DNA of 64,000 bases from Hemerocallis citrina. Lineage: Eukaryota; Streptophyta; Magnoliopsida; Asparagales; Asphodelaceae. The notes under the pieces were generated by a model. That model saw only the letters and a program-made list of their open reading frames with translations. It was not told the DNA's origin and did no database searches. The stretch spans positions 1,178,001 through 1,242,000 of the forward strand of contig JACEHZ010000198.1 of NCBI GenBank assembly GCA_017893485.1, given 5' to 3'. Within the stretch, counting starts at the first letter, position 1. Every line of letters starts with the position of its first letter. A program made the position numbers and the translations under genes. This document shows, in pieces, positions 20,565-33,117 of this stretch.

Positions 20565-21225
20565 TGTGAGAATCCCCCTTATCGGATCTGCTGAGTTTAT
20601 GATGCAATCACTACGAACAACCACCAAACAAATAGTAGTTCAAATCAAACACACCAAAGCACACAATTTTGTCCTGATTTGGGGAAGCCATAATCCGGGG
20701 GGAGAAAATCGAAAGATTCAATAGTTACAACTCTCACCACGGTCCTCTCTAAAGCCTTACTCGAAATACTTGATGTTTACAACGGAGAATTCTCTCACCT
20801 CTCAGATGAAGTACCATCTTTATCTATTCAGCGCTTATACTTTATTGCATTGTTACATTGAATATATAGAGATCTAGAAAAATACTAGTTTGATATTTTA
20901 ATACAATAATCATCTGATGTATCCTAAAGAAATAACCATACAATGAGAGCCGTAGGATCTAACTTGAAGAAGAAGTTGGGCTTCAATCAAATCCCCAAGA
21001 CTTGACCAAAAAATAGCCGCTGCTACATCAAAAGGCAGTCAACTGCATTTCTTTGACTCCAAATAGAGGCTTCATGTGGTCGACTGTCCATATGATAGTC
21101 GACTATCATTGTTATTGCTGATGTTCTTTTTCGTTGCTGATGCTTTTCTCTTCTTTGTCCAACATTTTCTTATAATACCATATTCTTTTCACATCGAATA
21201 TAGTTTGCAAGACACTAACCCAACA
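20565..21225 (-). repeat. 5' LTR of the truncated copia (661 bp)
   Basis: On the minus strand it begins TGTTGGGTTAGTGTC (21225) and ends ATTCTCACA (20565). It aligns with the interrupted LTR at 4894-7031, and similarity stops at the same right boundary in both. It contains GTCGACTGTCC and AGTCGACTAT motifs like those in the copia LTR at 34053. Confidence 0.8.
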
Positions 21226-21361
21226 CCGAGAGCCTTGTATTTTAATGAAGCCAATTACAATTTCCTCAACCGAACCTTTACATCCCCTTTTTTGGAAAGG
21301 AATACTCTCCCTCAAGCTATTTCATGACAAGTATAAGATGGCATTTGGGAATTGGCAACCC
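21226..21361. other. Short flank between copia LTR and CACTA element
   Basis: 136 bp with no recognised feature. Confidence 0.5.
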
Positions 21362-21625
21362 CACTACAAACCGCTAGGCCTTTAGCGGCATACCTGTCCC
21401 GGCGTTTCACCAACATGCCGCTATAGGTATAGAAGAATTTTATTTTATAAAAAACTCCCTCTCTATCCCTGCGTTTGGCTAAAACGCCGTTATATATATA
21501 GCACTTATCGCGGCGGTTGTGAATACGCGCCGTTATAGAGTAGGGTAAATTGCGTTCTGAAATTTACCCTACCCTATCGCGGCGGGTATGAGTACACGCC
21601 GTAATAGGGTATGATAAATTATCGT
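21362..21625. repeat. CACTA left subterminal repeats
   Basis: Copies of motifs such as GCCGCTATAG, GCGGCGGTTGTGAATACGCG and CGCCGTTATAG occur in both orientations within about 260 bp of the left end. Confidence 0.8.
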
Positions 21626-22010
21626 GTTTCATCCCACGCGCTCTAAACCCGCTCCCAATTTTATTTTCCCAATTTTTTCAACCTAATCCCGCTGTTCCTT
21701 AAACCTTCCCGCTCTCTCCTCACCTAATCCCGCTATAGATCTAAACCCAATTCACGTTTCTCTCTCCCTCACCACTCACAGCCGCACCACCGTCCCCGCC
21801 CCTCCTTCGCGCCGCACAACTCTCGCGCCGCACCACCGTCGCCGCCCCTCCTTCGCGCCGCACCACTCTTCGCGCCGCACCACCGCGCCGCACCACCCTT
21901 CGCGCCGCACCTCCCTCGTGCCGCTCCTCCTTGTGTACCCCTCGCTGGACCCCCTTCTACTGCCCTAATCCATCGCCGCTGCCCTTGCCGTTGCATTTGG
22001 TGAGATTTTT
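21626..22010 (+). other. GC-rich leader with CGCGCCGCACCAC repeats and possible splice donor
   Basis: From about 21775 to 21930, CGCGCCGCACCACC-type units repeat. TTTGGTGAGATTTT near 21995 could be a splice donor ending an untranslated first exon. Frames open on the minus strand here are Gly/Ala/Arg-rich and reflect composition only. Confidence 0.35.
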
Positions 22011-25000
22011 TAATCCCCTAATAATTTCAACATGGGTTTTCAATTTATTAGCTGTTGCATTTAATTCTTGCTTCAATTTCATTCAAACCCTATTGCTTTG
22101 ATCCTGATTTAATGATTAAAATTTGAACAAACTTTAATAACCCAACTTGCATCTCGTGTTTTTGATTTTTTGGCTTTGTGAAGTAGAAATGTAATATTTT
22201 GAACCCTAATTTGGGTGCTGTCTTCCCAAAAAAACCTCTTATGGGTTTTAGAGATCGTTTCAAAGTTGTGAGCTTTAAAGAGAAATTTGATCTATTATGA
22301 GCACTTAATACTTGATTCAATTTCACTCAAACAAAATGAAACAAATTATATCAATCGTACAAGATTTGCTTCAGTTCTATCTGATGTATGGACTGTATGT
22401 TGATGCTAACTACAAATATTGTGAACTGAAGGCAACTAGTGACTACTTTGTGGTATCTGATACTCAAGCAAGTTATGAATTTTGGAATTGTGGAACTATT
22501 TCAAAACTTAATCTCTGAGCATATCGACAACAATTATTTTAGTCACAATTCTTCACCAGGCAAAACAAATCTTACACATAGATACTGTTTTCAAGATTTT
22601 TAGTTTGAGAGCGGAAGAATAGAAGGCAATCTATAACATCTTTGCAAGAGCTTCAACACACTAGTAAATACCAAGTCATATTTGTGCATCTTCAATTGGA
22701 TATGTAATTTTCAACTAACAAGTGCAGTAGTCTAAATTTGTATTTCGTTCTTCAACAAATTAACAGTAAAACCTTCTCATTATTCCCTGTATTTTAAATT
22801 ACAATCTTACTTAAGCAGATTCTAGCAAAGTAAGAAACTATGATCACCCTCAGATTCCCTTGGCAAAGACTTGTCAGTTGTCAGTCAAAGACACAAAACA
22901 CTATAATTAACCTTCAAAATTCCAACCAACATTGCTTCAAACATTTGCCCAACTGGTAGCAAGATTGGTTATTCAGATTTGTGCAAGAAGCTCAAGTTTT
23001 AAGATCTGCATTGCATTGGCATGATATTATGGCCTTAAGTGCAGGACAAACTTCTAGTTCTACCTATTAGAATTATAGTGTGAAGCAGTATCTATCTAGT
23101 GGACTGTTGAAGGTTGTTATTAGAATTATTAATGAATAGAAATGTGGAACGAGCCACTTAATGTTTAATAGTTAAAGAGCTGGAAGAAACTCGAACTGAA
23201 GCAAAAGATTTAGTAGATAGTAAACTTTTCAAGATAGAAGAATACTGTCATAAGTTTTAGATCACCAAAAGGTGTTCTTAGGGTTCACTGATTGCCTTAT
23301 ACTGATCTCAGCATTATCATATCCATGTCATAAAGGAAGTTGCATCTATTTTACAGAAGACAATGAGAAGGAAGAGATTATTTGTAATGAAGAAATTATT
23401 TGTGTCTAATATATGTACTCTTGTTAAGAGTAGACAAATCACAAATCACCATTCTCTGGCCTTTCATTAATTCTCCTGATTCAATACCAATTGATTCTTA
23501 GAATTATGTACTCTTGTTAATTTCAGCTATTTGTTTTGTTCCTGGTAAAGAGCACTGGATCATTTTTAGGTTCTATAAGCTTGCTCAATATTGCATTAAT
23601 AAGAATGGCATAACATAGTTATTTGACAATAGAATTATAGAAATAGGTGGGCTTATATTATACTTTAATTTCTGAAGGAAAATGTTATGCTGAGAGATAC
23701 ATCTACTGTCATTGTGGGAAACAGGCTGTGTTCATTATCATCTTAGGTGTATGGGCAACCCACTTCTTTTGGCATGTTTCTGTTGTATATAACTGTTCCC
23801 AACTAAGCTCATTATTCTTGCTACTGCTGTAAACATTATCATTTTTCGCACTGTCATTCTATGTGGAATGCAATGGACAGAATGGGGTGTGACATTCATC
23901 ATGCATGTACATTTTCCTCTTCTTTATTTCTTTTTCCTCTTTTTAATACAAAATTATACTGCTACCAGTGTTTAGACTTTAGAGTCTTTAGGCATAATCT
24001 TAGGCCGAACAAAAATGATAGATGAAGCATCTTTTGTTGAATGCAGTCGTGCAGTCTTTGGCTTCCTTTCGCAGTGTCTATTACAGTTTCATATATCTCT
24101 ACTATTTTAATGGGAGAGTTGGGGTTTGTAACAAACAAACCCTAACTTTGTAATTATATAAACACATATAATACACATCTAAACTATATCCAACAAATAT
24201 AAATGTGCACCGCACTTGTAGCTCAAATCAAAACATTCAAATATAAACTAATTTTTTTCTTATTCAATATAGATTCATTTAATTTGATGACTTTACTTTT
24301 TTAAGACGTGCATCGCATGTACATTTTCATATATGTTGATAAAGGAAGAAAAGAGTCGATTCTTTTACTTTTATCATGTCTGTAACTAGGAAGACAAATG
24401 AAACACACCTATATTTCAGCACACCCTCCATCTCCCATCTCTCTTTCCCCCTATATTTTTGGATAAGCATGTTATGACTTCCAGTGTGAATATGTTAAGG
24501 TCACTTTCAGCTCCATTGAGCTTTTTTATTAGGTTATAAGAATTCAAGAAAGAAGTTTGTGTTTTAAAGATGTATGCATATTATATTTGTGGGAGTAGAA
24601 CTTGTGTGGCAAGGTTCTTTTGATCTGGGAAGCATTTTAAAGATCAAGCGAGCTACCAAGGCTAAAAACATAGATTGACTTTTTTCTTTCGATTTGATTA
24701 TCAAAGTGGTGGTCATGGGAATTCTTTCGATTTGATTTAGTGTGAACTTTATGGGTTTAAGTTCATGAGTTTATTGATAGGGATGGGTTTATATACTTTG
24801 TACTTTGTACCTGGGTTATCTTGTTTTTATTTAACTAGTAGGCTTTACTGACTACTTCCATATAGTCTCTTTTTGGGGAAAAGTATCAGAAAGGTCCTGA
24901 GAAATTCTCTAACCAAACTATATGTAGCATACACAGTTCTTACGTTGAGCCAGATCCATGTCAGACGCTACACCTCATTGACACTCTTTGGACATATTTC

Positions 25001-26060
25001 TACACTTCTCACATGTATTTCTACACTTCACATGTGCTCTCAATTTTACTACATATCGTCTATTTTGGGCACTTCCACTTAGTGAACATATAACCAACAA
25101 TTTTCAAACACTCTCACACTCTTTTTATATACTAGTAAATTTTATTACTTTTGCCATGACAAGTGATGCTTCTATTTTGTAATTTTGTACGGAAAACGAA
25201 ACAAACTGTTGATTTTCTGCATATCATAAATCTGTTGGTTTGATTTTTACAACTCAAAATTATACTGGAGTCATCTGGATAAATTTAAGCATGCTCGTGA
25301 TATATCATACTATAATATAGTATAATATTATACCCAGCCCCTACTTTACACAATTTTTCTTTGTCATGGGTACCATACTGTTATTCATGCTTCTTAGGCA
25401 TACACACAGACAAAATCACAAACATGAGACAAAACATATGTGAGATTAAACTTCTTGAAAAAGACTAATGTTAAACTTCCAGGTTGTTTACTAATGAATG
25501 CATGCAGAATTTAAGCGCAATAACACGGACACTGACACGAGCACAGTATGATGCAGCACAACGAAATTAGGAAAAAATTAGGCACATCATTGAAATATGA
25601 AGCATCATATCTTTTACACAAGTATACATTCATAATTATTGCTCATGCATACATGTCAGACATGTTTACCGTCTTTTATGAGATGCATGCGCAACCTGCT
25701 CACATACAGAGTGGAAACTAGAAAATTTCATGTGTTTGGTGACTCTATTAATGGAAAATTGTTACTTAAAGGAGTTTATTGCTTTCCAACATGCACATAT
25801 TTACACTAATAAATACTACATAATTGCTAGTAGCATATGTTCTATTGAGAATGTTACTTGAACCTTGATCATGGTTCTCTGGATTGAATAATAGTAGAAT
25901 GTTGGTGATCTCCAGTGAATATTGTTTTTAGTTCTGGTTGTTGTCATGTTCCTTGGTCAGCCTTTATTACATAATAATTTTCTCTTAATGGAGTAGCTTT
26001 GCTTCTTATAAATTTTATAAATTACTATATTGGATTATGACATTATGTTCTTCTCTGCAG
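22011..26060. other. Interior of the CACTA element, no gene recognised
   Basis: AT-rich, intron-like DNA. Short open frames (for example 22312-22518 and 23647-23832) have no recognised domain. A Helitron-like end is at 24096. Fragments such as ACACGGACACTGACACG near 25525 resemble a common dispersed plant repeat. Confidence 0.4.
24096..24335 (+). mobile_element. Helitron-like fragment
   Basis: It starts TCTCTACTATTTTAATGGGA, almost the same as the starts at 8187 (minus) and 14988. A hairpin-forming ACGTGCATCGCATGT is near 24306, as before a Helitron 3' end, but no CTAG follows. The right boundary is therefore uncertain. Confidence 0.4.
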
Positions 26061-26126
26061 GTGGAAGTTGTAATTAGCTTATTGCCTTCAAGTTTTCATG
26101 CTGCCATAGCAAACTTATGCATAGAG
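26061..26126 (+). pseudogene. Captured LKR/SDH exon (66 bp)
   Basis: It is bounded by TTCTCTGCAG and GTAACTAT, normal splice sites. It encodes 22 residues starting VEVVISLLPSSFHAAIA, matching the saccharopine dehydrogenase part of plant lysine-ketoglutarate reductase/saccharopine dehydrogenase, the bifunctional enzyme that starts lysine breakdown. The exon is open and in phase with the next one at 26796. No other exon of that gene was found nearby, and the fragment lies inside a CACTA element, so I read it as capture rather than a native gene. Confidence 0.75.
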
Positions 26127-26795
26127 GTAACTATGTGCAGTAGATACTAAACCAAAGATGTGATACTTGAATATATTAGAAGTTTAATTGTCTGTTAAAT
26201 ATTAAGACCTGTACTAATATGTTCATGTTGCAATAACATTTTTTTATATTTAAATCTGTTTCCTATGTATAATCATACATTAATATCTTTGCATCTACTT
26301 TTAACATTCTTTAAGTTGAAGAACATAAGTCTTCTACTTATGGATGAAAGTCGTTTATACTGAGTATTAAAATTTTGTTACTAGGTTATGTGCGATCATG
26401 CTTTGCAGTCATGATAAGTTAATTGGATTATAGACATGGCTTTATGTTAAAATTTGTCCTATTAACCTGCTCCTCTTAGTTGGAACGGTTTGTCCTAAAT
26501 TGCGTTGCCAAGAATATGATGCTCCCCATCTGGTTACAACCAATAGAATTTTAGGGTAATGTTGTATGTAAGTTTATGTCAGTAGTCATCTTTCAGATGC
26601 TTATATTTAATTATTATCATGAACGAATTACTTTTGAATTTCTATTGATTCTCTGAAGTCGAAATTGACAGGATAACCTATCAGTAATTGAATTATGGAA
26701 ATGGCTTATTCATCTTTATCTATTCTATATTTCTGTTGCAAATCTGATTTGCCAGAGACATTTATAATTATTTAACAAGCACTTTTCCCTTGCAG

Positions 26796-26913
26796 CACAA
26801 AAAGCACCTAGTTACTGCAAGCTATGTTGATCAATCAATGTCAGAATTAGATGCGAAAGCAAAAGCTGCAAGTGTTACAATTCTTTGTGAAATGGGCTTG
26901 GATCCTGGGATAG
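26796..26913 (+). pseudogene. Captured LKR/SDH exon (118 bp)
   Basis: It is bounded by TTCCCTTGCAG and GTAGTTTC. It encodes HKKHLVTASYVDQSMSELD... through EMGLDPGI, the stretch that directly follows the previous exon in plant LKR/SDH, and ends one base into the next codon. There are no stops. The two exons together give about 61 codons of a protein normally over 1000 residues long. Purifying selection cannot be judged here; the original gene must lie elsewhere in the genome. Confidence 0.78.
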
Positions 26914-28049
26914 GTAGTTTCCTTTAATCTCTATGTCGTGTTTATCAAACAAGTTAATTTTTTGTAAAATTAACTGTGATATGTCTAGATTTAAAATTAA
27001 CTGTTATTAACATTCTCATACAGAGTGGAATCCAGGTTCAACTAACTGAATCGAGTTTATTGCTCACATACAGAGTGGAATCAAGGTTCAAGTAACACTC
27101 CTTACAAACTCTTCTTTTCTTTTTCTCTGTCTTTTTTTTCTGAGTTAGTTATGGATATGAACCGAGGAAGTGATTTTGTTGGTTAGGATCATTTACATCG
27201 TACTGATGCAAAGGATTCATTGGAAAATTCAAATTGGAAGACGAACCTGATTCAGTTAATTCTGATGCTAACAACTTGTCCAAGACTTTCCAGCCCACAA
27301 ACTGCCCCCTTGAATCATTTCTTTGGTTGCTTATTTCGTCCCTTCTAATGATCATAGCACCAGATTCGAAACACTCATTATCAGTAGTAGCCAATGTCGC
27401 TGACATACTAGGACCATCCAGAATTAGCAGATTGAGTATGATAATCATAATCTCATTGAAAAGTCATGAAAATATATATCTTTAGCATGTTCAAATTGAG
27501 CCACCCTCATTTGATGCTTCCTATATACAATTATCATTTATACATTATCATTTATACAGTTATTTATTTCTATGTGTATGTGTATGTGTTGCCTCTCATA
27601 TCCATTACTTTACTGAAATATTTATGTTTTTTTTACAGGGCCAGCGTATTCCATCGGTTTCCAGTCACGCACATACACCAGGGCAAAATAACGATGGAAT
27701 TGGAAGCAAAAGCGGGCCATACAAGGAAACTCCCCTGTTGTAGTTTGTTGAATTTGGACTTCTTTTAAAATATTTTGTAGGAATTCTATCTATGTTTTGT
27801 AATAACTAAGTGTTGTACAACATATACATTTGATACTCGTTGTATGATAGCTATGTGTTACAGATTTTGTTTTCTATTGAGTTGTTTTTTGAGATGTGTG
27901 AATTTTGATTCTTGATTATGATATTATTGATTAACCTGAGTTGCATTTAAATTTAATATGATTAAATGTATTTGTAATATGCGATTAATTACTGGATTTT
28001 TCAATTAAAATTTTATAATAAAATATATAATAATAATTTAAAAAAAACC
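26914..28049. other. CACTA interior; possible unassigned exons
   Basis: A direct repeat, CACATACAGAGTGGAATC-like, is at about 27018 and 27065. An open frame of 99 codons on the minus strand (27448-27149) and an acceptor-like TTTTTTTACAG at about 27639 followed by a short frame have no recognised homology. They may be further captured exons; I do not assign them. Confidence 0.3.
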
Positions 28050-28498
28050 TATAGCGGCGTTTATCACGAAATGCCGCAATAGATACTCTAGCTTCTGGGC
28101 ACCTCTATCGCGGCGCTGGACTAGGGCCGCAGTAGGATACCGTGGTGCAGTCCCGGTGCTTGATAAAAGCGCCGCTATAGATAGGTGCAGTCCCGGCGCT
28201 TGTGAAAACGCACCGCTATAGATAGGTGCAGTCCCGGCGTTTGCAAAAGCGCCGCTATAGCTAATTCATTAAAAAACGTAACACCCCTATAACGGCGGTT
28301 TGACAACGCCGTTATAGGTGGCCGCCCTATAGCGGCGGCGTCCAAACACGCCGCGATAGCCTATATGGTTATAACGACGCACGTTCTAACGGCACTTTTA
28401 GCGGCGATTTCAGAAGTGCCGTTATGAGCTATAACGGCGCCAAAAAACGCCGCTATAGCCTTGCAAAAGCGCCGCTATAGCCTGTACGGTTTGTAGTG
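28050..28498. repeat. CACTA right subterminal repeats
   Basis: More than a dozen GCCGCTATAG or CTATAACGGCG motifs in both orientations, including a short-period repeat of GATAGGTGCAGTCCCGGCG at about 28170 and 28210. The end mirrors 21362. Confidence 0.85.
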
Positions 28499-28554
28499 CC
28501 ATCTTCAGGCAATCTAATTTGTCGATGGTCTTAGCATTTTAAACTCTTTCCAAG

Positions 28555-28980
28555 CAGGGGCGGCCCTGGGGGTGGGCGGGTGGCCCCCGAAATTTAATAT
28601 ATCATATGAATATTAATTAAGTAATAAAAAAACTATTGTATTTACATTTGGCGTGTTGCTCAGTTGGTTATGCCTCATCAAGAATGTTAAGGGGACTTGG
28701 ATTAGAATCACGCTAGGTTGTATTTTTTTCCTTTTGGTAATTGCACATATCCCCAAGCGGCCAAGACCCCAAATCTCATAGTCACTAAAAGGGACCTAAG
28801 TTTGAATCATGTCAGGTTGGTTACGGTTGCATCAGCAGAAAGAAGCTTTTCAAAACTAAAACTGTTGAAATCTTACTTGCGATCAACCATATTGCAAGAA
28901 AGATTAAATGGATTGACTTTGATTTTAATTGAAATTGAGTTTTTAGAAGAAAAAAAAACATGATTATAAAAGTTTAATTA
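28555..28980 (+). pseudogene. hAT transposase remnant (dimerisation domain)
   Basis: GCAGGGGCGGCCCTGGGGG near 28555 resembles the terminal sequence of common plant hAT elements. At about 28818-28963 the plus strand encodes VTVASAERSFSKLKLLKSYL then RSTILQERLNGLTLI, the C-terminal hAT dimerisation domain of zinc-finger MYM-like transposases. The BED finger and catalytic core are missing, so this is an internally deleted copy. The right end was not found. Confidence 0.7.
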
Positions 28981-29358
28981 ATGATTTTGCTTTCAGGAAT
29001 GCAAGTGGATCAATTTTTTTGAAATTGGTAATGCACTAGGCATTAACTATCCAATTTTTTTTCTCTTGATAAAGTCTAGTAATAGTTTCAATTGTTGAAG
29101 ATCCAATGAAAATGTTCAGTAATTTTCAGGTAAGTTTTTATTGTTACTTTTAGTTTTAATCACTGTGTGATTACTACTCATTTGGGCACTGATTCTTTTG
29201 ATGTTTGTTCTCATGAACATATTGATTGTATGAAGTTCTGAGGCAGGACTTTGACGGTCAGTCTTCTATCTAAAGTATGTTTATTATAACTGTAATGTTT
29301 GAACATTTCTTTCAGAGCTTTGGTGATTTTGTTTAGTGCCTACATATAGATTCAGTTA
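28981..29358. other. No gene seen
   Basis: AT-rich DNA between the hAT remnant and the minus-strand copia element. AGTTA at 29354-29358 is the copia left target copy. Confidence 0.5.
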
Positions 29359-29495
29359 TGTTAAGATAAATCAGAGAGAATAAATACAATACTGAATATT
29401 GAATTGAGTTTAAGCAAATACAATACCACCTATATATAGGAGGTGAACAATACCAAAACAACTCTACCACCAATATGGGACTATAATATCTAACA
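29359..29495 (-). repeat. 3' LTR of the minus-strand copia
   Basis: TGTTAAGATAAATCAGAGAG to ATATCTAACA on the plus strand, almost identical to 33734-33868. Confidence 0.9.
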
Positions 29496-29508
29496 CCCCC
29501 TCTCAAAC

Positions 29509-32500
29509 TCACGATGGGTCAAACAATGTGAGTTTGCCTACTAAGTGTCGGAATCTCTGAACTGTATGGGATTTGGTGAAGAAGTCTACAGTCTGCTGAG
29601 AAGAGGTAACAGAATGGAGAGAGATGGTCCCTGCCTCAAAATGCTTACGAACATAATGAAAATTAATCTCAATATGCTTCGTTCGCTCATGGAAGACCGG
29701 GTTGCTTGCAATATGCAATGCACTCCGGTTATCACAATAAAGTAGAGTAGCTCCTGTAAGGGTAACACCCATATCTGATAACAGCCAACGAACATGAATA
29801 ATCTCTCTAGTAGTAGCTGCCATTGCTCTGTACTCAGTCTCGGTGGAAGAACATGTAACAACTGCCTGTTTCTTGCTCCGCCATGAGATCAACGAATCAC
29901 CAAGAAATAGACAGAAACCTGTAGTAGACCTTCTGGTAGTCGGATCTCCTGCCCAATCTGAATCAGAATATGCACTGATCTCTAGTTTGGATGTAGAAGG
30001 CATGAATAATGAGCGAGTGATAGTGCCCCGAAGATATCTGAGGATCCGAAGAAGAGCACTGTAGTGAACTGATGTAGGAGCGGAAACAAATTGACTGACA
30101 ATACTAACTGCATGAGCAATGTCGGGTCTGGTCATGCATAAATAGACAAGCTGTCCAACAATCTGCCTGTATCTAGTGGGATCAGGAAGGAGCTCACCAT
30201 CTGTGGGATGAAGCTTCACATGAAGCTCTAAGGGTGTATCAGCTGATCGACTGTCGGAGAGGCATGCAGCGGAAATAATATCTGATGTGTATTTTTGCTG
30301 ATAAATGAGTATCCCTTGAGATCCATGAGCAATCTCTAAACCCAGAAAGTAACGTAGCTTACCAAGGTCTTTCATATGAAACTGTTGGTGAAGGTATTTC
30401 TGGGTGAATGCAATGCCAGCGGAGTCATCTCCAGTAATGATCATATCATCAACATATAGTAGTAGAAGTACCCTCCCCTGCGGTGATGACCGTATAAACA
30501 TAGAGTGGTCCTATGAACTCTGACGGAAGCCAGCCTCGGTGATGACAAGCCGAAAACACTCAAACTAGGCTCGAGGGGCCTGTTTCAGACCATATATAGC
30601 ACGGCGAAGTCTACAAACATGACGAAGAGGAGTAGTAAGGCCAGGAGGAGGGTGCATATAAACTACTTCAGATAAGGTACCATGAAGAAAAGCATTCTTC
30701 ACGTCCAACTAGTATAGCGGCCACTAACGAACAGCAGCAACAGCAAGAAGAGTGCGAACTGTAGTCATCTGTGCAACGGGAGCAAAGGTCTCATCATAGT
30801 CAATGCCATGCTCCTGAGTAAACCCTCGGGCTACTAGACGGGCCTTGTGCCGCTCAATAGATCCATCAGGTTGATATTTGACCTTGAAGATCCACTTGCA
30901 GCTAATAGGCTGAACGCCCTCTGGTAGAGGAACAACATCCCAAGTGCCAGTCTGATCAAATGCACTGAATTCTTCTGCAATAGCTTTCCTCCATTCAGGA
31001 TATTGAATTGCATCTTGATAAGTTTTGGGCTTACGTGTAGAGTGTATAGCAGTGAGATATGCATGAAACTGTGGTGAGTAGGAAGCTAGGTTGGCAAAAC
31101 CAAACTAGTCAGAAAGACCAGTGGCATCAGGCATATAACGTGCCGGAGGAATACCAGAAGTGGAACGGGTAGAATGACGAAGAGATTGTGGACTGACAGG
31201 GTGTGGTGGAGTAGGTGCATGTGTCGGTGGGGAAGTAAGTGGGATGGGTGGTGGCTGCTGTGGAGATGCAGGTGGAGATTCGGTAGGGGGAACAATAGGT
31301 GTAAGGACTGCAGGAGATGTGAACGGAGCCAAAGGGGTGGGATCAAAAGGAATGCGGGAAGATAAAGTCGGGGGGATAGCAACAACTGGAGAATCGAGAA
31401 ATCTAGTATCCTCGAGGGGGGGTCAGGTAGTAAGGGGAGTCTTCCACAAAGGAGACATGTCGAGAAATGCGGACACGACCCGCTGATGGATCAAAACAAC
31501 GATAACCTTTGTGTTCAGGACTGAGACCTAGGTGAACGCACTTATCAGCACGAGCGGAGAGCTTCGTGCGCTCAGTAGGAGGGAGAAGGACATAACAGGT
31601 GCATCCAAAGGTACAGATCATACTGTAGTCGGGAGGTGAATCATAAAGAGCCTCGTAAGGGGTCGTACCAGCTAGGGCAGATGAGGGAGTAATGTTAATG
31701 AGACTAACAGAGGTCATGATAGCTTCAGCCCAGAAAGAGCGAGGAGCAGAAGAGGAGAGTAAAAGAGCGCGAGCCGTCTCAAGAATGTGACGATGCTTGC
31801 GTTCAGCTACACCATTCTGCTCATGTGTGTGAGGGCATGATTGCTGAAACAGGGTGCCGTGAGACTGAAGGATCGATCTCATAGTGGTGGAGGTGTACTC
31901 ACGTGCACCATCCGATTGAAAATTCTTAATGCACACACCGAACTAAGTGTGAATCATAGTTATAAAGAACCGGTAAATATTAGGTATCTCAGATCGCTGA
32001 CGCATAAGAAAAACCCATGTATGTCTAGTGAAGTCATCGATAAATGCAACATAATAGAGATAGCCTTTTCACGAGGGTACGGGAGAGGGTCCCCATATGT
32101 CGGAATGAACAAGTTGAAAAGGGTGAGTGGTTTCAGAAGTTCTTTTGTGACTAAAGGGTAGGGCAATATGTTTGTCCAAATGAGAACCCGGACAATCAGA
32201 TAAATGTTTAAAAGTGAGAGAACCAAGAGCACCACTACGAGCTATAGTCTGAAGTCGTGATGCGCTAATATGACCTAAACGTCTGTGCCACAGATCAGCA
32301 TCAGAGAAAACGATACCGGCAAAACTAGAAGAAGAGTGATGTGCACGAAGAAAATCTAGATAATATAGACGACCGTAACGACTAGCACGTCCAAACTCTT
32401 CACCGGTGGATGAATCAGTAATAGAACATCCTAAAGAGTCAAAAGTAACGACAAGACCACTATCGCATAACACACTAATAGAAATAAGGTTTATTGATAA

Positions 32501-33117
32501 ATGGGGAGCAAAAAGAACGTATGGTAATGTGAGAGTGGGAGAGTTAATTGTCCCTGAGTGTGTAATAAGAAGTGGTGAGCCATCTGCTGTGTGGAAAGAT
32601 GGAGAGTGAGAGGAAAGTGTTGTGCAGGTAGTGAATAGTGTCTGATTACTAGTGAGATGATGTGATGCACCAGAATCTAAAATCCAGAACGAATTCATAC
32701 CGGGAGTGGCAGAAAGGGCAGGAGCAGAGGAGCCAGCATTGATAGACTGACCCATGAGCTGTAGTTCCAGCTGAATGAGGCGTTGCTGAGTATTAGCCCA
32801 AGCAGAAGAAGGCAAAGCCGGAGTGACACGCATGGCCGAGGATGTGAGGGAAGAAGCACTGTTGTGACTGCTATGACTGAGAGCACAATGTGGAGGGAGA
32901 TGCTGCTGGTGTCTGGATCGAGGTAAGGAGTAGGGTGGTGCTACCGGTGGTGGAAGTAGAGGTGGGGTAGGGTGAGGAATGATATAAGGGAAAGGTAAAA
33001 GGCCGGAGGCAGACTGAAAGTGGCGCTGCTGCTTGTGGAATCTGGAGGAGGAACGAGAGGTAGTTGCATCGGGGAAGTCAGTGGAGGCGGATATATGTGG
33101 GAGAGACTGAGATGCCA
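29509..33117 (-). pseudogene. Copia gag-pol remnant with several stops and a frameshift
   Basis: It starts at the ATG at 33117 (MASQSLPHIS). About 140 Ser/Pro-rich residues precede the protease motif WILDSGASHHLTS; the usual gag domain and CCHC knuckle are not seen, so gag looks internally deleted or replaced. LWHRRLGHIS is the GAG-pre-integrase block. Integrase motifs: LVHSDIWGP, FQSDGAREY, HEQNGVAERKHR. In-frame stops lie near 32069 and 31945, a frameshift near 31420, and more stops near 31110, 30723, 30708, 30566 and 30510. The RT shows LLLYVDDMIITG; RNase H shows SDSDWAGDPTTRR and SSTETEYRA, ending near 29509. Polyprotein for reverse transcription and integration; cannot be active here. 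Confidence 0.9.

Larger units (their letters stand above)
21362..28498. mobile_element. CACTA (En/Spm) element with captured gene fragments, 7137 bp
   Basis: It starts CACTACAAACCG at 21362 and ends with the exact inverted complement CGGTTTGTAGTG at 28498. Flanking triplets are CCC and CCA, consistent with a 3-bp TSD carrying one change. Both ends hold dense subterminal repeats of the GCCGCTATAG type, the usual transposase-binding architecture. No TnpA or TnpD-like transposase was recognised, so it looks non-autonomous. Inside lie a GC-rich leader (21770-21990), two spliced exons of the saccharopine dehydrogenase region, a Helitron-like fragment and long AT-rich DNA. Confidence 0.8.

Noticed and set aside
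26061..26913. A functional LKR/SDH gene
   Set aside because: Only two exons found, inside CACTA ends; the rest of the enzyme is absent.
28640..28700. tRNA-like GCTCAGTTGGTTATG string
   Set aside because: Resembles an A-box only; no cloverleaf or B-box at the right spacing; it lies in the hAT remnant.
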